Below are positions 51,755 to 60,855 of a stretch of 64,000 bases of DNA, one piece after another; within the stretch, counting starts at the first letter, position 1; each line of letters opens with the position of its first letter. This stretch comes from Alphaproteobacteria bacterium (GTDB lineage Bacteria > Pseudomonadota > Alphaproteobacteria > UBA8366 > GCA-2717185). The notes beneath the pieces are model-generated. The model saw only the letters and a list, made by a program, of their open reading frames with translations. It was not told the origin of the DNA and ran no database searches. Both the position numbers and the translations under genes were made by a program. Location of the stretch: assembly GCA_012103325.1 (NCBI GenBank), contig WLWY01000002.1:124001-188000 (forward strand). The letters run 5' to 3'.

Positions 51755-53152
51755 GTGAAAATCGGAACCGTTGCAGTATTGAGTCCGGGTGACATGGGGC
51801 ACGCCGTCGGCCGTGCGTTGGCGCGCAACGGCTTGAACATTGTTACGAGCTTGGAAGGCAGAAGCGAACGGACGAAAGGGCTGGCGGAATCCGCCGGCTT
51901 TTCAAACCTTGGATCTCTGCCGGCAGTCATGGCGGAAGCGGACCTTGTACTGTCGGTCATGCCGCCGTCGGCGGCGGTGGGCATGGCTCAGTCGGTGGCG
52001 TCGGCAATGCGGGAAGCGAATCGGACACCATTGTTTGCTGATTGCAATGCGATATCGCCGTCGACAACGAGCCGCATCGGTGCCGTAATTTCCGAATGCG
52101 GGGCTTCGTTCGTCGATGCGGGAATCATTGGTCCGCCACCGGGTAAGGGGAAACAGTCGACACGGTTTTACGTCAGTGGCCCGCAGGCAGAAGCGCTTGC
52201 CGCGATCGATTGCGATGGCATTTCCGTCCGCCAGATGGGACCGGAAATTGGGCGCGCCTCCGCGATCAAGATGTGCTATGCGGCGATCACGAAGGGGAGC
52301 TGGACGCTCTATGCTGCTGCGCTCACGACGGCGGAGATCATGGGCCTTACGGATTTGTACTTGAAGGAGTTGGAGAGCAGCCGGCCGCATGTCGGCGACG
52401 AAATGCGCCGGATGGTGCCGCGCTTGCCGGTGGATGCCCGCCGTTGGATCGGTGAGATGGAAGAAATAGCGGCAACGCTCGGCGGCGCAGGTTTGCCGCG
52501 CGGCTTTCACGAAGGCGCTGCCGAACTTTTCCGGCTTTTGGACAAAACGCCGATTGCCGCGGAAACTCGAGAGACAATTGATCCGGCCCGCACCTTGGAA
52601 CAAGCGCTTGCGATTTATGCCGAAACTGTTGGCCGGAGCAAAAGTCTTGGTGTCGATGCGGGGGCGACGCTTGTGGCGCAGCCGTTGACGGCGGATGCGT
52701 TCGCACCATTTGGTGACGTGATCGCTATCGGCCAAGGGGAACCAGGAACGCGCGATGCGTTTGCCGCTGCAATGGATAACAAACGCTCCGATGCACAGTT
52801 GAACGTTTCCGTCTCTCGCGCGAAGGAAACGCCGGTTCCGCTTCAGGTCAAATGGATGGAGCGGCATCCTTATTCGGGACAGACCTTTGTCCCCTTGGAT
52901 ATCTCCCGCTATCTGATGCTCGTGGCACCGTCGACGCCGAATGGGGCGCCGAATTTGGGCAAGCTTCAGGCGTTCATCGCGGGGCCGGACCAGGGCATCA
53001 ACTATCGGGCCGGGGTTTGGCATCATCCGTTCACTGCGCTCGATAGGCCCTCGGAGTGCCTCGTGCTGCGTTTTGACGATGGTAGTGAGGCGGACACGGA
53101 ATGGTTTGAAGTCGCCGATGGCCCGACCGTCGGCATTGAGGCCGGCTTCTGA
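51755..53152 (+). CDS. Fusion: 6PGDH-like dehydrogenase (DUF1932) + ureidoglycolate-lyase-like domain
   Basis: 465 residues, GTG start with GGGAGGG upstream. Residues 1-300 are a beta-hydroxyacid-dehydrogenase-like unit. The nucleotide-binding region is V-L-S-P-G-D-M-G-H-A-V-G (a variant of G-x-G-x-M-G). The DUF1932-type C-terminal helices include I-K-M-C-Y-A-A-I-T-K-G. Residues 307-465 match ureidoglycolate lyase (AllA): P-L-T-A-D-A-F-A-P-F-G-D-V-I at the start, E-R-H-P-Y-S-G-Q-T-F-V-P-L, then the metal/active-site block N-Y-R-A-G-V-W-H-H-P. Both parts are normally separate genes. The stop overlaps the apparent CTG start of the MFS gene. Link to purine catabolism not proven. Confidence 0.85.
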   Translation: MKIGTVAVLSPGDMGHAVGRALARNGLNIVTSLEGRSERTKGLAESAGFSNLGSLPAVMAEADLVLSVMPPSAAVGMAQSVASAMREANRTPLFADCNAISPSTTSRIGAVISECGASFVDAGIIGPPPGKGKQSTRFYVSGPQAEALAAIDCDGISVRQMGPEIGRASAIKMCYAAITKGSWTLYAAALTTAEIMGLTDLYLKELESSRPHVGDEMRRMVPRLPVDARRWIGEMEEIAATLGGAGLPRGFHEGAAELFRLLDKTPIAAETRETIDPARTLEQALAIYAETVGRSKSLGVDAGATLVAQPLTADAFAPFGDVIAIGQGEPGTRDAFAAAMDNKRSDAQLNVSVSRAKETPVPLQVKWMERHPYSGQTFVPLDISRYLMLVAPSTPNGAPNLGKLQAFIAGPDQGINYRAGVWHHPFTALDRPSECLVLRFDDGSEADTEWFEVADGPTVGIEAGF

Positions 53153-54372
53153 GCGCCGCCGAACAGTCAATTGATGGCAAAAGCCGGCGCTGGAAATTAG
53201 GCGTCTGCAGCGGGACCCATATCCTGCACGACGGCATGGTCGACATGCTGTATCCGCTGCTCCCGTTCCTGGCCCAAGCCTTTGGGTTATCCTACAGCGA
53301 AGTCGGGTTTATTCGCGCGGCGAACAAGGCCGCGATGGCCTTATTTCAACTGCCGGTCGGGCTGCTCGCGGAGCGGTTTGGCGAACGCATCCTGTTGGCC
53401 GCCGGAACGGCATGCGCTGGCATTGCATACCTGATGCTCGGATTTTCCGGCAGCTATCTGACCATAGTCGGCTTTCTGTTCCTGGCGGGCTGCGGTAACG
53501 CAGTGCAGCACCCGTTATGCTCGTCTATCGTATCCAACGCCTATGCGGACGGATCGCGGCGCAGTGCCTTGGGCACCTATAATTTCGCTGGCGACGTCGG
53601 GAAGCTTGTATTCGCGAGTGCGGCAAGCTTTCTCATTGGGATTGGCGTGTCATGGGACGTTCCCGTGCAAATGACAGGTGCCATTGGAGTCGCCGTCGCA
53701 ATAGCTATTTTGGTCTTGCTGGGTCCCTCGCATGCAGCCAGCCGCGCGGGAAAGGATGCGGCTGCGGAACAAAGCAAGCGCTCGGTCGGTTGGGGCATTC
53801 GCGACCGCACAGGGTTCTTCGCTTTATGTAGTATCGCGGTGCTGGACAGCAGCACGCGCACGGGATTTCTGACATTCGTCGCTTTTTTAATGATCGCCAA
53901 GGGCGTACCCGAAGGCTGGGCCGCTTCCGCCACCGTTATGGTTTTCGCTGGCGGCATGGTTGGCAAGCTCGCATGCGGTCTTTTGGCCGACCGGTTCGGC
54001 GTCATTCGGACGGTTGTGCTGACGGAAATCACCACCGGTGCCGGGATCCTGCTGACCCTGGTTTTGCCTAGTTTGGCCGCGTTCTTCCTGTTGCCCTTTA
54101 TCGGGGTCGCGTTGAACGGAACCTCGTCGGTGCTGTACGGCACGATCGGCGATCTCGTGGAGTCGGAAAGACAGGGCAGGGCCTTCGGCCTGTTTTACAC
54201 ACTCGGTTCCGTCTGCGGCATTTTGGCGCCGTGGGGCTATGGCTTCCTTGGCGATGTCATTGGCATTCCGGAGACGATAGGGATCGTCGGATGCCTGATT
54301 TTCCTGACGATCCCGCTTTGCTTGATCCTCCGGCCGTCGATTGGGGAAGCGAAAGCCGTTACTTCAGGCTGA
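53149..54372 (+). CDS. MFS transporter, apparent CTG start
   Basis: About 407 residues with 12 hydrophobic segments, related to the Fsr-like group of MFS exporters. The N-terminal part L-G-V-C-S-G-T-H-I-L-H-D-G-M-V-D-M-L matches the first transmembrane helix of this group (G-x-x-H-x-x-x-D pattern) and lies upstream of the first in-frame ATG (53236). In-frame there is no ATG, GTG or TTG before it back to a stop at 53137. The best start is CTG at 53149, overlapping the previous stop (CTGA), with GAGG 7 bases upstream; ATT at 53170 is another option. It would move a small molecule, perhaps the product of the fused enzyme. Confidence 0.82.
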   Translation: MSAAEQSIDGKSRRWKLGVCSGTHILHDGMVDMLYPLLPFLAQAFGLSYSEVGFIRAANKAAMALFQLPVGLLAERFGERILLAAGTACAGIAYLMLGFSGSYLTIVGFLFLAGCGNAVQHPLCSSIVSNAYADGSRRSALGTYNFAGDVGKLVFASAASFLIGIGVSWDVPVQMTGAIGVAVAIAILVLLGPSHAASRAGKDAAAEQSKRSVGWGIRDRTGFFALCSIAVLDSSTRTGFLTFVAFLMIAKGVPEGWAASATVMVFAGGMVGKLACGLLADRFGVIRTVVLTEITTGAGILLTLVLPSLAAFFLLPFIGVALNGTSSVLYGTIGDLVESERQGRAFGLFYTLGSVCGILAPWGYGFLGDVIGIPETIGIVGCLIFLTIPLCLILRPSIGEAKAVTSG

Positions 54373-55174
54373 AGCCATGCTTGTTCAGAAAGGCCTTGAA
54401 GCCGGCTCGTTCTGGCTCGGATAGCTGGCGCGTCGTATTTTCCGACCAACCGCAAAAATCGAGCGCGCCGTACCGTTCGGTGAGCCGCTGCTTCTCCGGT
54501 GGGATCGCATAGATCGCGTGCCGGCGTTTGTCATAGGCATCGACGTCGGCTTCCAGATTGGAGTCGTCGTAGCGGTCTCGGTGGACGACGGTCGAGGGCG
54601 GCAGGCGCATTGAGATAAATCCGGGTGTAGAAGGCCATCCGACGCACAATCCGGAGATGGGAAAGACACCTTCCGGCAGTCCCAGGACCTCACACCAAGC
54701 TTCGATACGATTGCGAACCTGGCTGATCGGACAACAGCCGAGCCCGGCCGATTCAGCGGCAAGAATAAAGCTCTGCATCGCCAGCGCCGCATCGACACAG
54801 ACGTTCATGAAGGTGTCGACATTGTCGTTTTCGAAGTCGTGCCCGCGAATTTTCGCGAGCTTCCGTTGGCGCCGCGAATCCGCACAGAACATCAGGAATA
54901 CCGGCGCGGCGCCTTCCCAACCGCCGATCACCTCGCGCGCCTTCGGGTCTTCGACCACGATTATTGAATATTGCTGCAGGTCTGACTTTGCCGGTGCGGA
55001 CTGTGCGCAGGCCAGCAAGACGTCCAGCAGGTCATTGGAAACAGGCTCGTCCGTGTACCGGCGGTGCGAACGGCGGTTCAGTATTCCGGCGACGGTGCCT
55101 TCGGCTTTCATATCCTGGCCGATATCCTTATCGAGGCCAAAGCGCGCTTTGTATAGGTCCGCGATCGTCGTCAT
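54359..55174 (-). CDS. Nitroreductase-family protein
   Basis: About 271 residues. The N-terminal G-I-L-N-R-R-S-H-R-R-Y-T-D-E-P-V and A-P-A-K-S-D-L-Q-Q-Y-S-I-I-V-V-E-D are the FMN-binding blocks of the nitroreductase/NfsA-like fold; the C-terminal part includes G-L-G-C-C-P-I-S-Q. It probably reduces an electron-poor substrate with NAD(P)H. The start is ATG 55174 (M-T-T-I-A-D); an open frame upstream does not look coding. It converges with the MFS gene, overlapping by about 14 bases. Confidence 0.85.
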   Translation of the reverse strand: MTTIADLYKARFGLDKDIGQDMKAEGTVAGILNRRSHRRYTDEPVSNDLLDVLLACAQSAPAKSDLQQYSIIVVEDPKAREVIGGWEGAAPVFLMFCADSRRQRKLAKIRGHDFENDNVDTFMNVCVDAALAMQSFILAAESAGLGCCPISQVRNRIEAWCEVLGLPEGVFPISGLCVGWPSTPGFISMRLPPSTVVHRDRYDDSNLEADVDAYDKRRHAIYAIPPEKQRLTERYGALDFCGWSENTTRQLSEPERAGFKAFLNKHGFSLK

Positions 55175-55256
55175 ATCAGGTGATCCTTGTTCGGTTGCGG
55201 TACTCTCTGATGGACCGCACACATGTGTTGGCGGCGTGATGGATGAGGAAACGACG

Positions 55257-56360
55257 TCAAACCGCGGCGTCGGCGAGCCTTTGTTCGCTGGCGCCAGGGC
55301 CACCGTCCTCGGCATCTAACGGTGCGGTAAGCGTAACGCCGGGCATCAGATATCCGTTCGGTCGACCGGACGCCGTCTTGTCCATGAATTCATAGTAGGG
55401 AGCGGGCAGGGTTGGTCCTTCGTCGCACGCCAGCCAGAGGCGGAGGAGGTGCCGCCGCCTTTCCGGCTCGGGGTAATCCTCGTACGCCGTTCTGGAATGC
55501 AGAATGTAGTGATTGTTGAGGACCTGTACATCACCGGGCTCGAAGGACATATTCAGATAGAGGTCGGGGTCTGCCGTTGTCTTTTCGATGAGCGCAAACG
55601 CCTCGCGCTGCAGATCCGTCAGCCGCGGCACGTCCGGAAAACGCTGCGCCTTCTCAATCGTGCTACGCACATAGTTCGTCGTCAGTCGGCCTTCGTGGAA
55701 ATTGAATACGGGAAAGCGGTACCAGGGTTCGCGCCCTTCGGGAACTTCGCCGCGGCGGTCGCGATAGAGCGTTTCGGTGAGCACCTGCACCAGATCTGGC
55801 CGCTGTTCGAGCATCGTGTTGTATACGGTGCCAGCGCTGACGATGCTGCTGAGCCCGCCGGACTTTGCCTTGCGTAGGCACATCAGGCCGACCAGATCGG
55901 TCGGGTCGGTGTGAAAGTTCAGCTTGTTTGCGCTTTGGTAGCCACGCGCCGTCGGCAGTGTCGGGTCGAAGCCCAAATTATAGACATGGCCGAGGGCATG
56001 CCCTTTCGCATTCTGCGACACAGCTTCGCCAAGATGCGCGCCGATGCCGAAATAGGCGATGGCAGCCTGCCGAATATCATAGCGTTCGACGGGAATACCG
56101 CGGAGCAAACTGAATCCGAAGCCATTCTGCAGGATGTCCTGAATCCGGCGCAGGGTTCTCCCGAGCTCCGGAATGATGAAATTCTCCTTACGGATATCGA
56201 GAACATCCAAGCCGCGTGAAAGAATCTGTGCCACCGCCTCATCGAGTTCCGCGATCTCGGTTACGGAAAGCTCATGGGTCCATTCGTCGCTGCGTGCCGT
56301 CGTGTCCGGCCCGCGCCAAACCCGGGAGCCATTTACCGGTGATAGCTCCGCCTGATCCAT
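55257..56360 (-). CDS. TauD/TfdA-like dioxygenase
   Basis: 367 residues. The Fe ligands H-x-D and distal His are visible: L-N-F-H-T-D-P-T-D (H-T-D) near residue 159, and the distal pair in N-N-H-Y-I-L-H-S-R-T-A-Y. The Arg of the 2-oxoglutarate site lies in P-E-R-R-R-H-L-L-R-L. Compared with the gene at 35198 it is longer, of a different subfamily. AAGGAAATC precedes ATG 56360. It is upstream of the nitroreductase in the same direction and could be co-transcribed. Confidence 0.85.
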   Translation of the reverse strand: MDQAELSPVNGSRVWRGPDTTARSDEWTHELSVTEIAELDEAVAQILSRGLDVLDIRKENFIIPELGRTLRRIQDILQNGFGFSLLRGIPVERYDIRQAAIAYFGIGAHLGEAVSQNAKGHALGHVYNLGFDPTLPTARGYQSANKLNFHTDPTDLVGLMCLRKAKSGGLSSIVSAGTVYNTMLEQRPDLVQVLTETLYRDRRGEVPEGREPWYRFPVFNFHEGRLTTNYVRSTIEKAQRFPDVPRLTDLQREAFALIEKTTADPDLYLNMSFEPGDVQVLNNHYILHSRTAYEDYPEPERRRHLLRLWLACDEGPTLPAPYYEFMDKTASGRPNGYLMPGVTLTAPLDAEDGGPGASEQRLADAAV

Positions 56361-56502
56361 TTGATTTCCTTCTTGATAGGCATGTTGCGACGCCAATCCT
56401 GCCAGACAGGCTGCAAGTACCGCAAGAGAAGGGTGTCTAAGTTTGCAAGCTTTTTGGATCGTGCACTAGAATGAGAGTCTCTCAAATATGGGGAATATCA
56501 TC

Positions 56503-57879
56503 ATGTCCGTTACCGAAAAGCTGGCAAGCTGGGCCGCCGAGACGTCTGATGTTCGCGCTGCTGATCCCCTCGATAAGGCGCGCGACGCCGTGCTCGATAC
56601 AATCGGCGTGATGATTGCCGGCGCGCATGATCAGGCTGCGAAGCGTGTGCGACGAGCGGTTGCCAATTGGGGCGAGGGGCCTGCAACGGTCGTAGGCCAG
56701 ACAACAGGCTTGGCCGCCCCTTGGGCAGCGCTGGCGAATGGAACGGCGGCACATGCGCTCGATTTCGACGATAGTTTCGGACCTGTTTCCGGCCATGCTT
56801 CTGCGGTGATGGTGCCGGCGCTGCTGGCGCTTGGTGAGCAGGAGGGCATGTCCGGGCACGCCATCTTGGATGCTTATGTGGTCGGCCTCGAAATCCAGGC
56901 CCGGGTCGGTCAGAGCGTGAATGTCGAGCACTACAAGCGCGGCTGGCATTCCACATCGACCGTTTCGACGATTGGCACGGCTGCGGGCTGCGCCCGGCTG
57001 CTCGGCCTGAATGTGAAGGGCATGCAGAATGCGATCAGCATTGCCGTCAGCACGGCCGCCGGTTCGAAACGGCAGTTCGGCACGATGGCAAAACCAATGC
57101 ATGCCGGTCTCGCAGCCAAGAATGCCGTCATGGCCGCCAGCTTGGCGTCCGCGGGGATAGAGGCGTCTGATGAGCCACTGGACGGAAAGTGGGGCTTCCG
57201 AGACCTATACGCTGGCGAAGAGTCACCCGGATTCGATGCCGCCATGGCGGCATTGGGCGACCCCTTGGCGATTGAGGAATTCTGCCTGTCGCCGAAATCC
57301 TACCCCTGTTGCGCCAGCACGCATCGCTCGCTCGACGGCCTTTTTGCGCTGAAGGCGGAACACGGGATCAATGCCGATGACGTTGACGCGATCACAACGG
57401 TCGTCCCGCCGATCAACTTCAATAATCTGATGTATTCCAATCCGCAGACTGAAATGGAGCGGCGGTTCAGCATGCAGTATTGCCTTTCGACGGCGATGAC
57501 GCATGGCGAAGTCGTGCTGGGCGATTTCCGGGCGGGTGGCGAAACGCCGGATGAGGTGAAGTCCTTCATGCCGAAAATCGACATGCAATTAAGCGAGCAT
57601 CCCGACAGCAGTCCGCAACGGCCAACGCTGGTGGAAATCAGCCTACGCGATGGCCGTAAATTGGCGACCGAAATTACGCATACAAAAGGCCAGAAGGAAG
57701 CGCCGCTCTCTGATCAGGACTATGCGCGAAAGTTTCTGGGATGTGCTGAGGAAGCAATGGATGCGGAAACTGCGGCCAGTATCCACAAGGATATCCTGAC
57801 CTTCGACACATTGAATTCGATTGCCGGCGTGATGGCGCCGCTGCGGAATGTGCATCAGGCTGTGGCAGCGGCGGAGTAA
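56503..57879 (+). CDS. MmgE/PrpD family protein
   Basis: 458 residues, usual length for the family of 2-methylcitrate dehydratases and related enzymes. Visible blocks are the N-terminal D-K-A-R-D-A-V-L-D-T-I-G, the H-A-L-D-F-D-D region near residue 84, G-T-A-A-G-C-A-R-L-L-G and C-C-A-S-T-H-R-S-L-D-G (about residue 267). It may dehydrate a hydroxy-acid. The start is ATG 56503 (GGGGA upstream); ATG 56488 is the other option. The MLE-like gene follows 6 bases after its stop, so they share a transcript. Confidence 0.9.
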   Translation: MSVTEKLASWAAETSDVRAADPLDKARDAVLDTIGVMIAGAHDQAAKRVRRAVANWGEGPATVVGQTTGLAAPWAALANGTAAHALDFDDSFGPVSGHASAVMVPALLALGEQEGMSGHAILDAYVVGLEIQARVGQSVNVEHYKRGWHSTSTVSTIGTAAGCARLLGLNVKGMQNAISIAVSTAAGSKRQFGTMAKPMHAGLAAKNAVMAASLASAGIEASDEPLDGKWGFRDLYAGEESPGFDAAMAALGDPLAIEEFCLSPKSYPCCASTHRSLDGLFALKAEHGINADDVDAITTVVPPINFNNLMYSNPQTEMERRFSMQYCLSTAMTHGEVVLGDFRAGGETPDEVKSFMPKIDMQLSEHPDSSPQRPTLVEISLRDGRKLATEITHTKGQKEAPLSDQDYARKFLGCAEEAMDAETAASIHKDILTFDTLNSIAGVMAPLRNVHQAVAAAE

Positions 57880-57885
57880 GTCAGT

Positions 57886-59055
57886 ATGAAAATCAAATCG
57901 GTATCGGCGACCTGGCTGCATGTGCCGATTCCGAAGGAAAAGCAGCATGTCAGCGACTTTGGTCCCACCACGTCGTTCGACGCGACGCTCGTGCGTATCG
58001 AAACGGAATGTGGCCTCGTCGGCCATGGCGAGGCGAAATCCGCTGTCGGCAGCAATAGCGTCAATCTTGCCCTCTGTACGCTGATAGAGAAGGAATTGGG
58101 CCCGCAGCTGATCGGTCAGGATCCGCGCGATATCTCGCGGCTATGGGACACTATGTACAACGGCACGCGGGCGCATTTCGCGCTCGACCGGGGCCATGTT
58201 TTCCCTGCCCTGGGCCGTCGCGGCCTGACGATCTCCGGCATTGCCGGTATCGACATGGCGCTCTGGGATATTCTTGGTAAGTCGCTGAATGCGCCAATTT
58301 GGCGTTTGCTTGGGGGCCGGCGGCACGAGCGCATGCCCGCTTACGCCTCGGGCGGCTGGGCGCCGGCGGACCGTATCGCGGCGGAGCTGCAGGGCTTCAT
58401 CGATCAAGGTGACTTCAAGGCCGTCAAAATGCGTGTCGGAGCGGGAGACGGCGATGTTCGCCACTCCATTGCCCGGGTTCGGGCCGCGCGCGAAGGTCTC
58501 GGCGACGATATCGACATCATGTGCGATGCGCACGGTACGATGAACGTGCCCGAGGCGAAACGATTTTGCCGCGAAGTGGCGGATTGCAACATCGCCTGGT
58601 TCGAGGAACCGGTGACGGCGGACGACAAGCGGGGGCTGGCGGAAATTCGCGCCTCGACAGACATTCCCATTGCGACAGGTGAAAGCGAGTTTACCCGCTT
58701 CGATTTCCGCGATCTGATCGAACTGCGCGCCGCCGACATTCTGCAGCCGGATCTCGCGATTGCCGGGGGCATAACAGAAGCGATGCGCATCGAAGCGCTC
58801 GCCAGTGCGCACCAGTTACGCTTTGCCGCACACCTCTGGACCGGGGCACTCGCATTCGCGGCGGGACTGCATGTCTCGGCGGTGGCGTCGAGTGCCTTCA
58901 TTCTTGAATATTCGCTGGGTGCCAATCCGCTATTGCGTGAGCTTTCGATGGAAGATTTCGTTGCCGTCGACGGCTATATCGAAATTCCAGATCGTCCCGG
59001 CCTCGGCGTCACGGTGAATGAAGACTTCGTCAAGCGCTACACCCGCACTTTTTAG
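57886..59055 (+). CDS. Mandelate racemase/muconate-lactonizing-enzyme-like protein (enolase superfamily)
   Basis: 389 residues. The barrel shows F-K-A-V-K-M-R-V-G (second strand, K-M-R in place of the usual K-x-K), C-D-A-H-G-T-M (metal Asp), W-F-E-E-P-V (metal Glu), and A-T-G-E-S-E-F (third metal ligand). It may dehydrate or cycloisomerise a sugar acid or muconate-like acid. It follows the MmgE/PrpD gene closely and its stop overlaps the minus-strand DMT gene by 4 bases. Confidence 0.9.
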   Translation: MKIKSVSATWLHVPIPKEKQHVSDFGPTTSFDATLVRIETECGLVGHGEAKSAVGSNSVNLALCTLIEKELGPQLIGQDPRDISRLWDTMYNGTRAHFALDRGHVFPALGRRGLTISGIAGIDMALWDILGKSLNAPIWRLLGGRRHERMPAYASGGWAPADRIAAELQGFIDQGDFKAVKMRVGAGDGDVRHSIARVRAAREGLGDDIDIMCDAHGTMNVPEAKRFCREVADCNIAWFEEPVTADDKRGLAEIRASTDIPIATGESEFTRFDFRDLIELRAADILQPDLAIAGGITEAMRIEALASAHQLRFAAHLWTGALAFAAGLHVSAVASSAFILEYSLGANPLLRELSMEDFVAVDGYIEIPDRPGLGVTVNEDFVKRYTRTF

Positions 59056-59945
59056 CCGGCCTTACGCCGGGTTTCCCGGTGCAGGATGTAAAGGCCGCTG
59101 GCAATGACCAGCGCGCCGCCGCTTATGATAAAGGCGTCGGGCACCGTCCCCCAGACGAAGTAGCCCAGCAGCGTCGCCCAGACGATAGCTGTATATTTGA
59201 AGGGAGACACGACGGCGGCTTCGCCGAAGCGATAGGCTTCGATCATGACCCAGTGCGCGACGCCGACGATGATCCCTAGCAGCGCCAGCTGTGCCAGATC
59301 GGCGAAGCGCATGGGTTCCCAACCAAAGGGCGCGGTCAATGCGGCCGCCGCGAGAAGTACGACATTCGACCAGAACATGATCGCGTTCGACGATTCCGTG
59401 GCACTGATCCTACGTGTGGTGATGTCACGAAAAGCGCTGAATAAGGCCGCGACGATTGGCACGACCGCAAGGACCTGAATGGCATCCGGCGTCGGGCGCA
59501 ACATGATAATCACGCCCACGAACCCGACCAACACGGCGGTCCAACGCCGCCAGCCGACATATTCGCCAAGCATCGGTGTCGCCAATGCCGTTACGAAAAG
59601 CGGGCCTGCGAATAACAGAGCAGACGCATCGGCCAACGGCAGCAGGATCATCGACGTCGTAATCAGGGCAGTCGTGCAGCAATATAAGACTGCTCTTGTC
59701 CCCACACCTCTGCGGTCCGTTACCTTGAGTGTCGCAAGACCGCCGGATGTAAAGACGATGGCCATGGTGGGGATAAAAATGAACAAGGCCCGAAAAAAGA
59801 TCACCTGGCCAACCGGCAGGCTGGAACCGACCCACTTGGTCAGCGCATCCCCGACGGTCAGCAGGAACAGCGCCGCCACCATATAGGCGATACCCCGGAT
59901 CGGCGACCCGACGACGGGGCGCACAGGCGTACTCGACGCGGTCAC
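59052..59945 (-). CDS. DMT-family transporter (EamA-like)
   Basis: 297 residues with about 10 hydrophobic segments, two EamA repeats. The first transmembrane segment (A-Y-M-V-A-A-L-F-L-L-T-V-G-D-A-L-T-K-W) is typical. It exports small metabolites such as amino acids. The start is GTG 59945, which overlaps the stop TGA (59942-59944) of the upstream hydrolase in the form GTGA, so the two are coupled. No other start within the frame has better context. Confidence 0.88.
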   Translation of the reverse strand: MTASSTPVRPVVGSPIRGIAYMVAALFLLTVGDALTKWVGSSLPVGQVIFFRALFIFIPTMAIVFTSGGLATLKVTDRRGVGTRAVLYCCTTALITTSMILLPLADASALLFAGPLFVTALATPMLGEYVGWRRWTAVLVGFVGVIIMLRPTPDAIQVLAVVPIVAALFSAFRDITTRRISATESSNAIMFWSNVVLLAAAALTAPFGWEPMRFADLAQLALLGIIVGVAHWVMIEAYRFGEAAVVSPFKYTAIVWATLLGYFVWGTVPDAFIISGGALVIASGLYILHRETRRKAG

Positions 59946-60751
59946 GCGAGATCGTGCCGCGCCAGAAAATCGAGTAGGGCGAAACTGCATTCGACGCCAT
60001 GCGAACAGGCGAGGCCGTGCCGCGCGCCGGGGAATACTTGGATCTCCGAATTCGTGATTAGCCTGTGTATGTCTGCGGTGATATCGGTCGATACGAAGGG
60101 GCTCGAGTCCGGCGCAAGCAGGAGGGCGGGCGCTTCGATTTTGGCAAGGCTATCGGAGTAATCCGATCCGATCAGCAGGTCGGCCAGGTCGAGTAGCGAA
60201 TCTGATGAGGTGGCGCATTGCACACCGTTGAACCACCGCCATATGTCCTCCGGAATTGCGTCCGGGAAGAACCGGTCTGCCATCATGTCCTTCGACCAGC
60301 CTTCCATGCCGTTCGCGGCAACGAAGTCGCGCCATTCCTTTGCTTTGCGGATCGAGCCACCACGGTGCGATGTCGAGACGGCCGTCACGCTGCGGCTCGC
60401 CAGCGGATTGCGGCTCGCCAGATAAAGCGAGACGGTACCGCCCAGAGACTCGCCAACCAGATGGAAGCGCCCGCTGTCCGTTGCCTCGGCGACCGCCAAA
60501 ATGTCGTCCGCCAACAGATCCATCGACCAGCCGAACCCGGCGCCCGGCACATGCGAGCGCCCGAACCCGCGCGTATCGAACCGCACGACCCGGAACCGGT
60601 CCGTCAGCCCTGGCAACCACCCCGCCCAGATATCCTTATCCGTCGCCACCCCATGGCAGAACAGCACCGTCTCCGGGTCCGTCACCCAGGGCGGCGTGAT
60701 ATCGATAACGTCGTAATCCAGCGGACCGCCGTTGCAGTCGAGTGTGGGCAT
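59942..60751 (-). CDS. Alpha/beta hydrolase
   Basis: 269 residues. F-C-H-G-V-A forms the oxyanion loop region, V-G-E-S-L-G-G-T-V is the nucleophile elbow (Ser near residue 100), and A-R-H-G-L-A-C-S-H carries the catalytic His near the C terminus. GGAGG precedes the ATG. It is translationally coupled to the DMT gene, suggesting that the exporter handles its product or substrate. Confidence 0.88.
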   Translation of the reverse strand: MPTLDCNGGPLDYDVIDITPPWVTDPETVLFCHGVATDKDIWAGWLPGLTDRFRVVRFDTRGFGRSHVPGAGFGWSMDLLADDILAVAEATDSGRFHLVGESLGGTVSLYLASRNPLASRSVTAVSTSHRGGSIRKAKEWRDFVAANGMEGWSKDMMADRFFPDAIPEDIWRWFNGVQCATSSDSLLDLADLLIGSDYSDSLAKIEAPALLLAPDSSPFVSTDITADIHRLITNSEIQVFPGARHGLACSHGVECSFALLDFLARHDLA

Positions 60752-60855
60752 GGTAGAGGCCTCCTATTCAGCGTCCGCATTCTGACGCGTCGAAACGCTG
60801 CGGTATAGGTGTCGGCGTGCTAAACATCCGGTCCTGTCAGCCTAGAGGAGACGAT

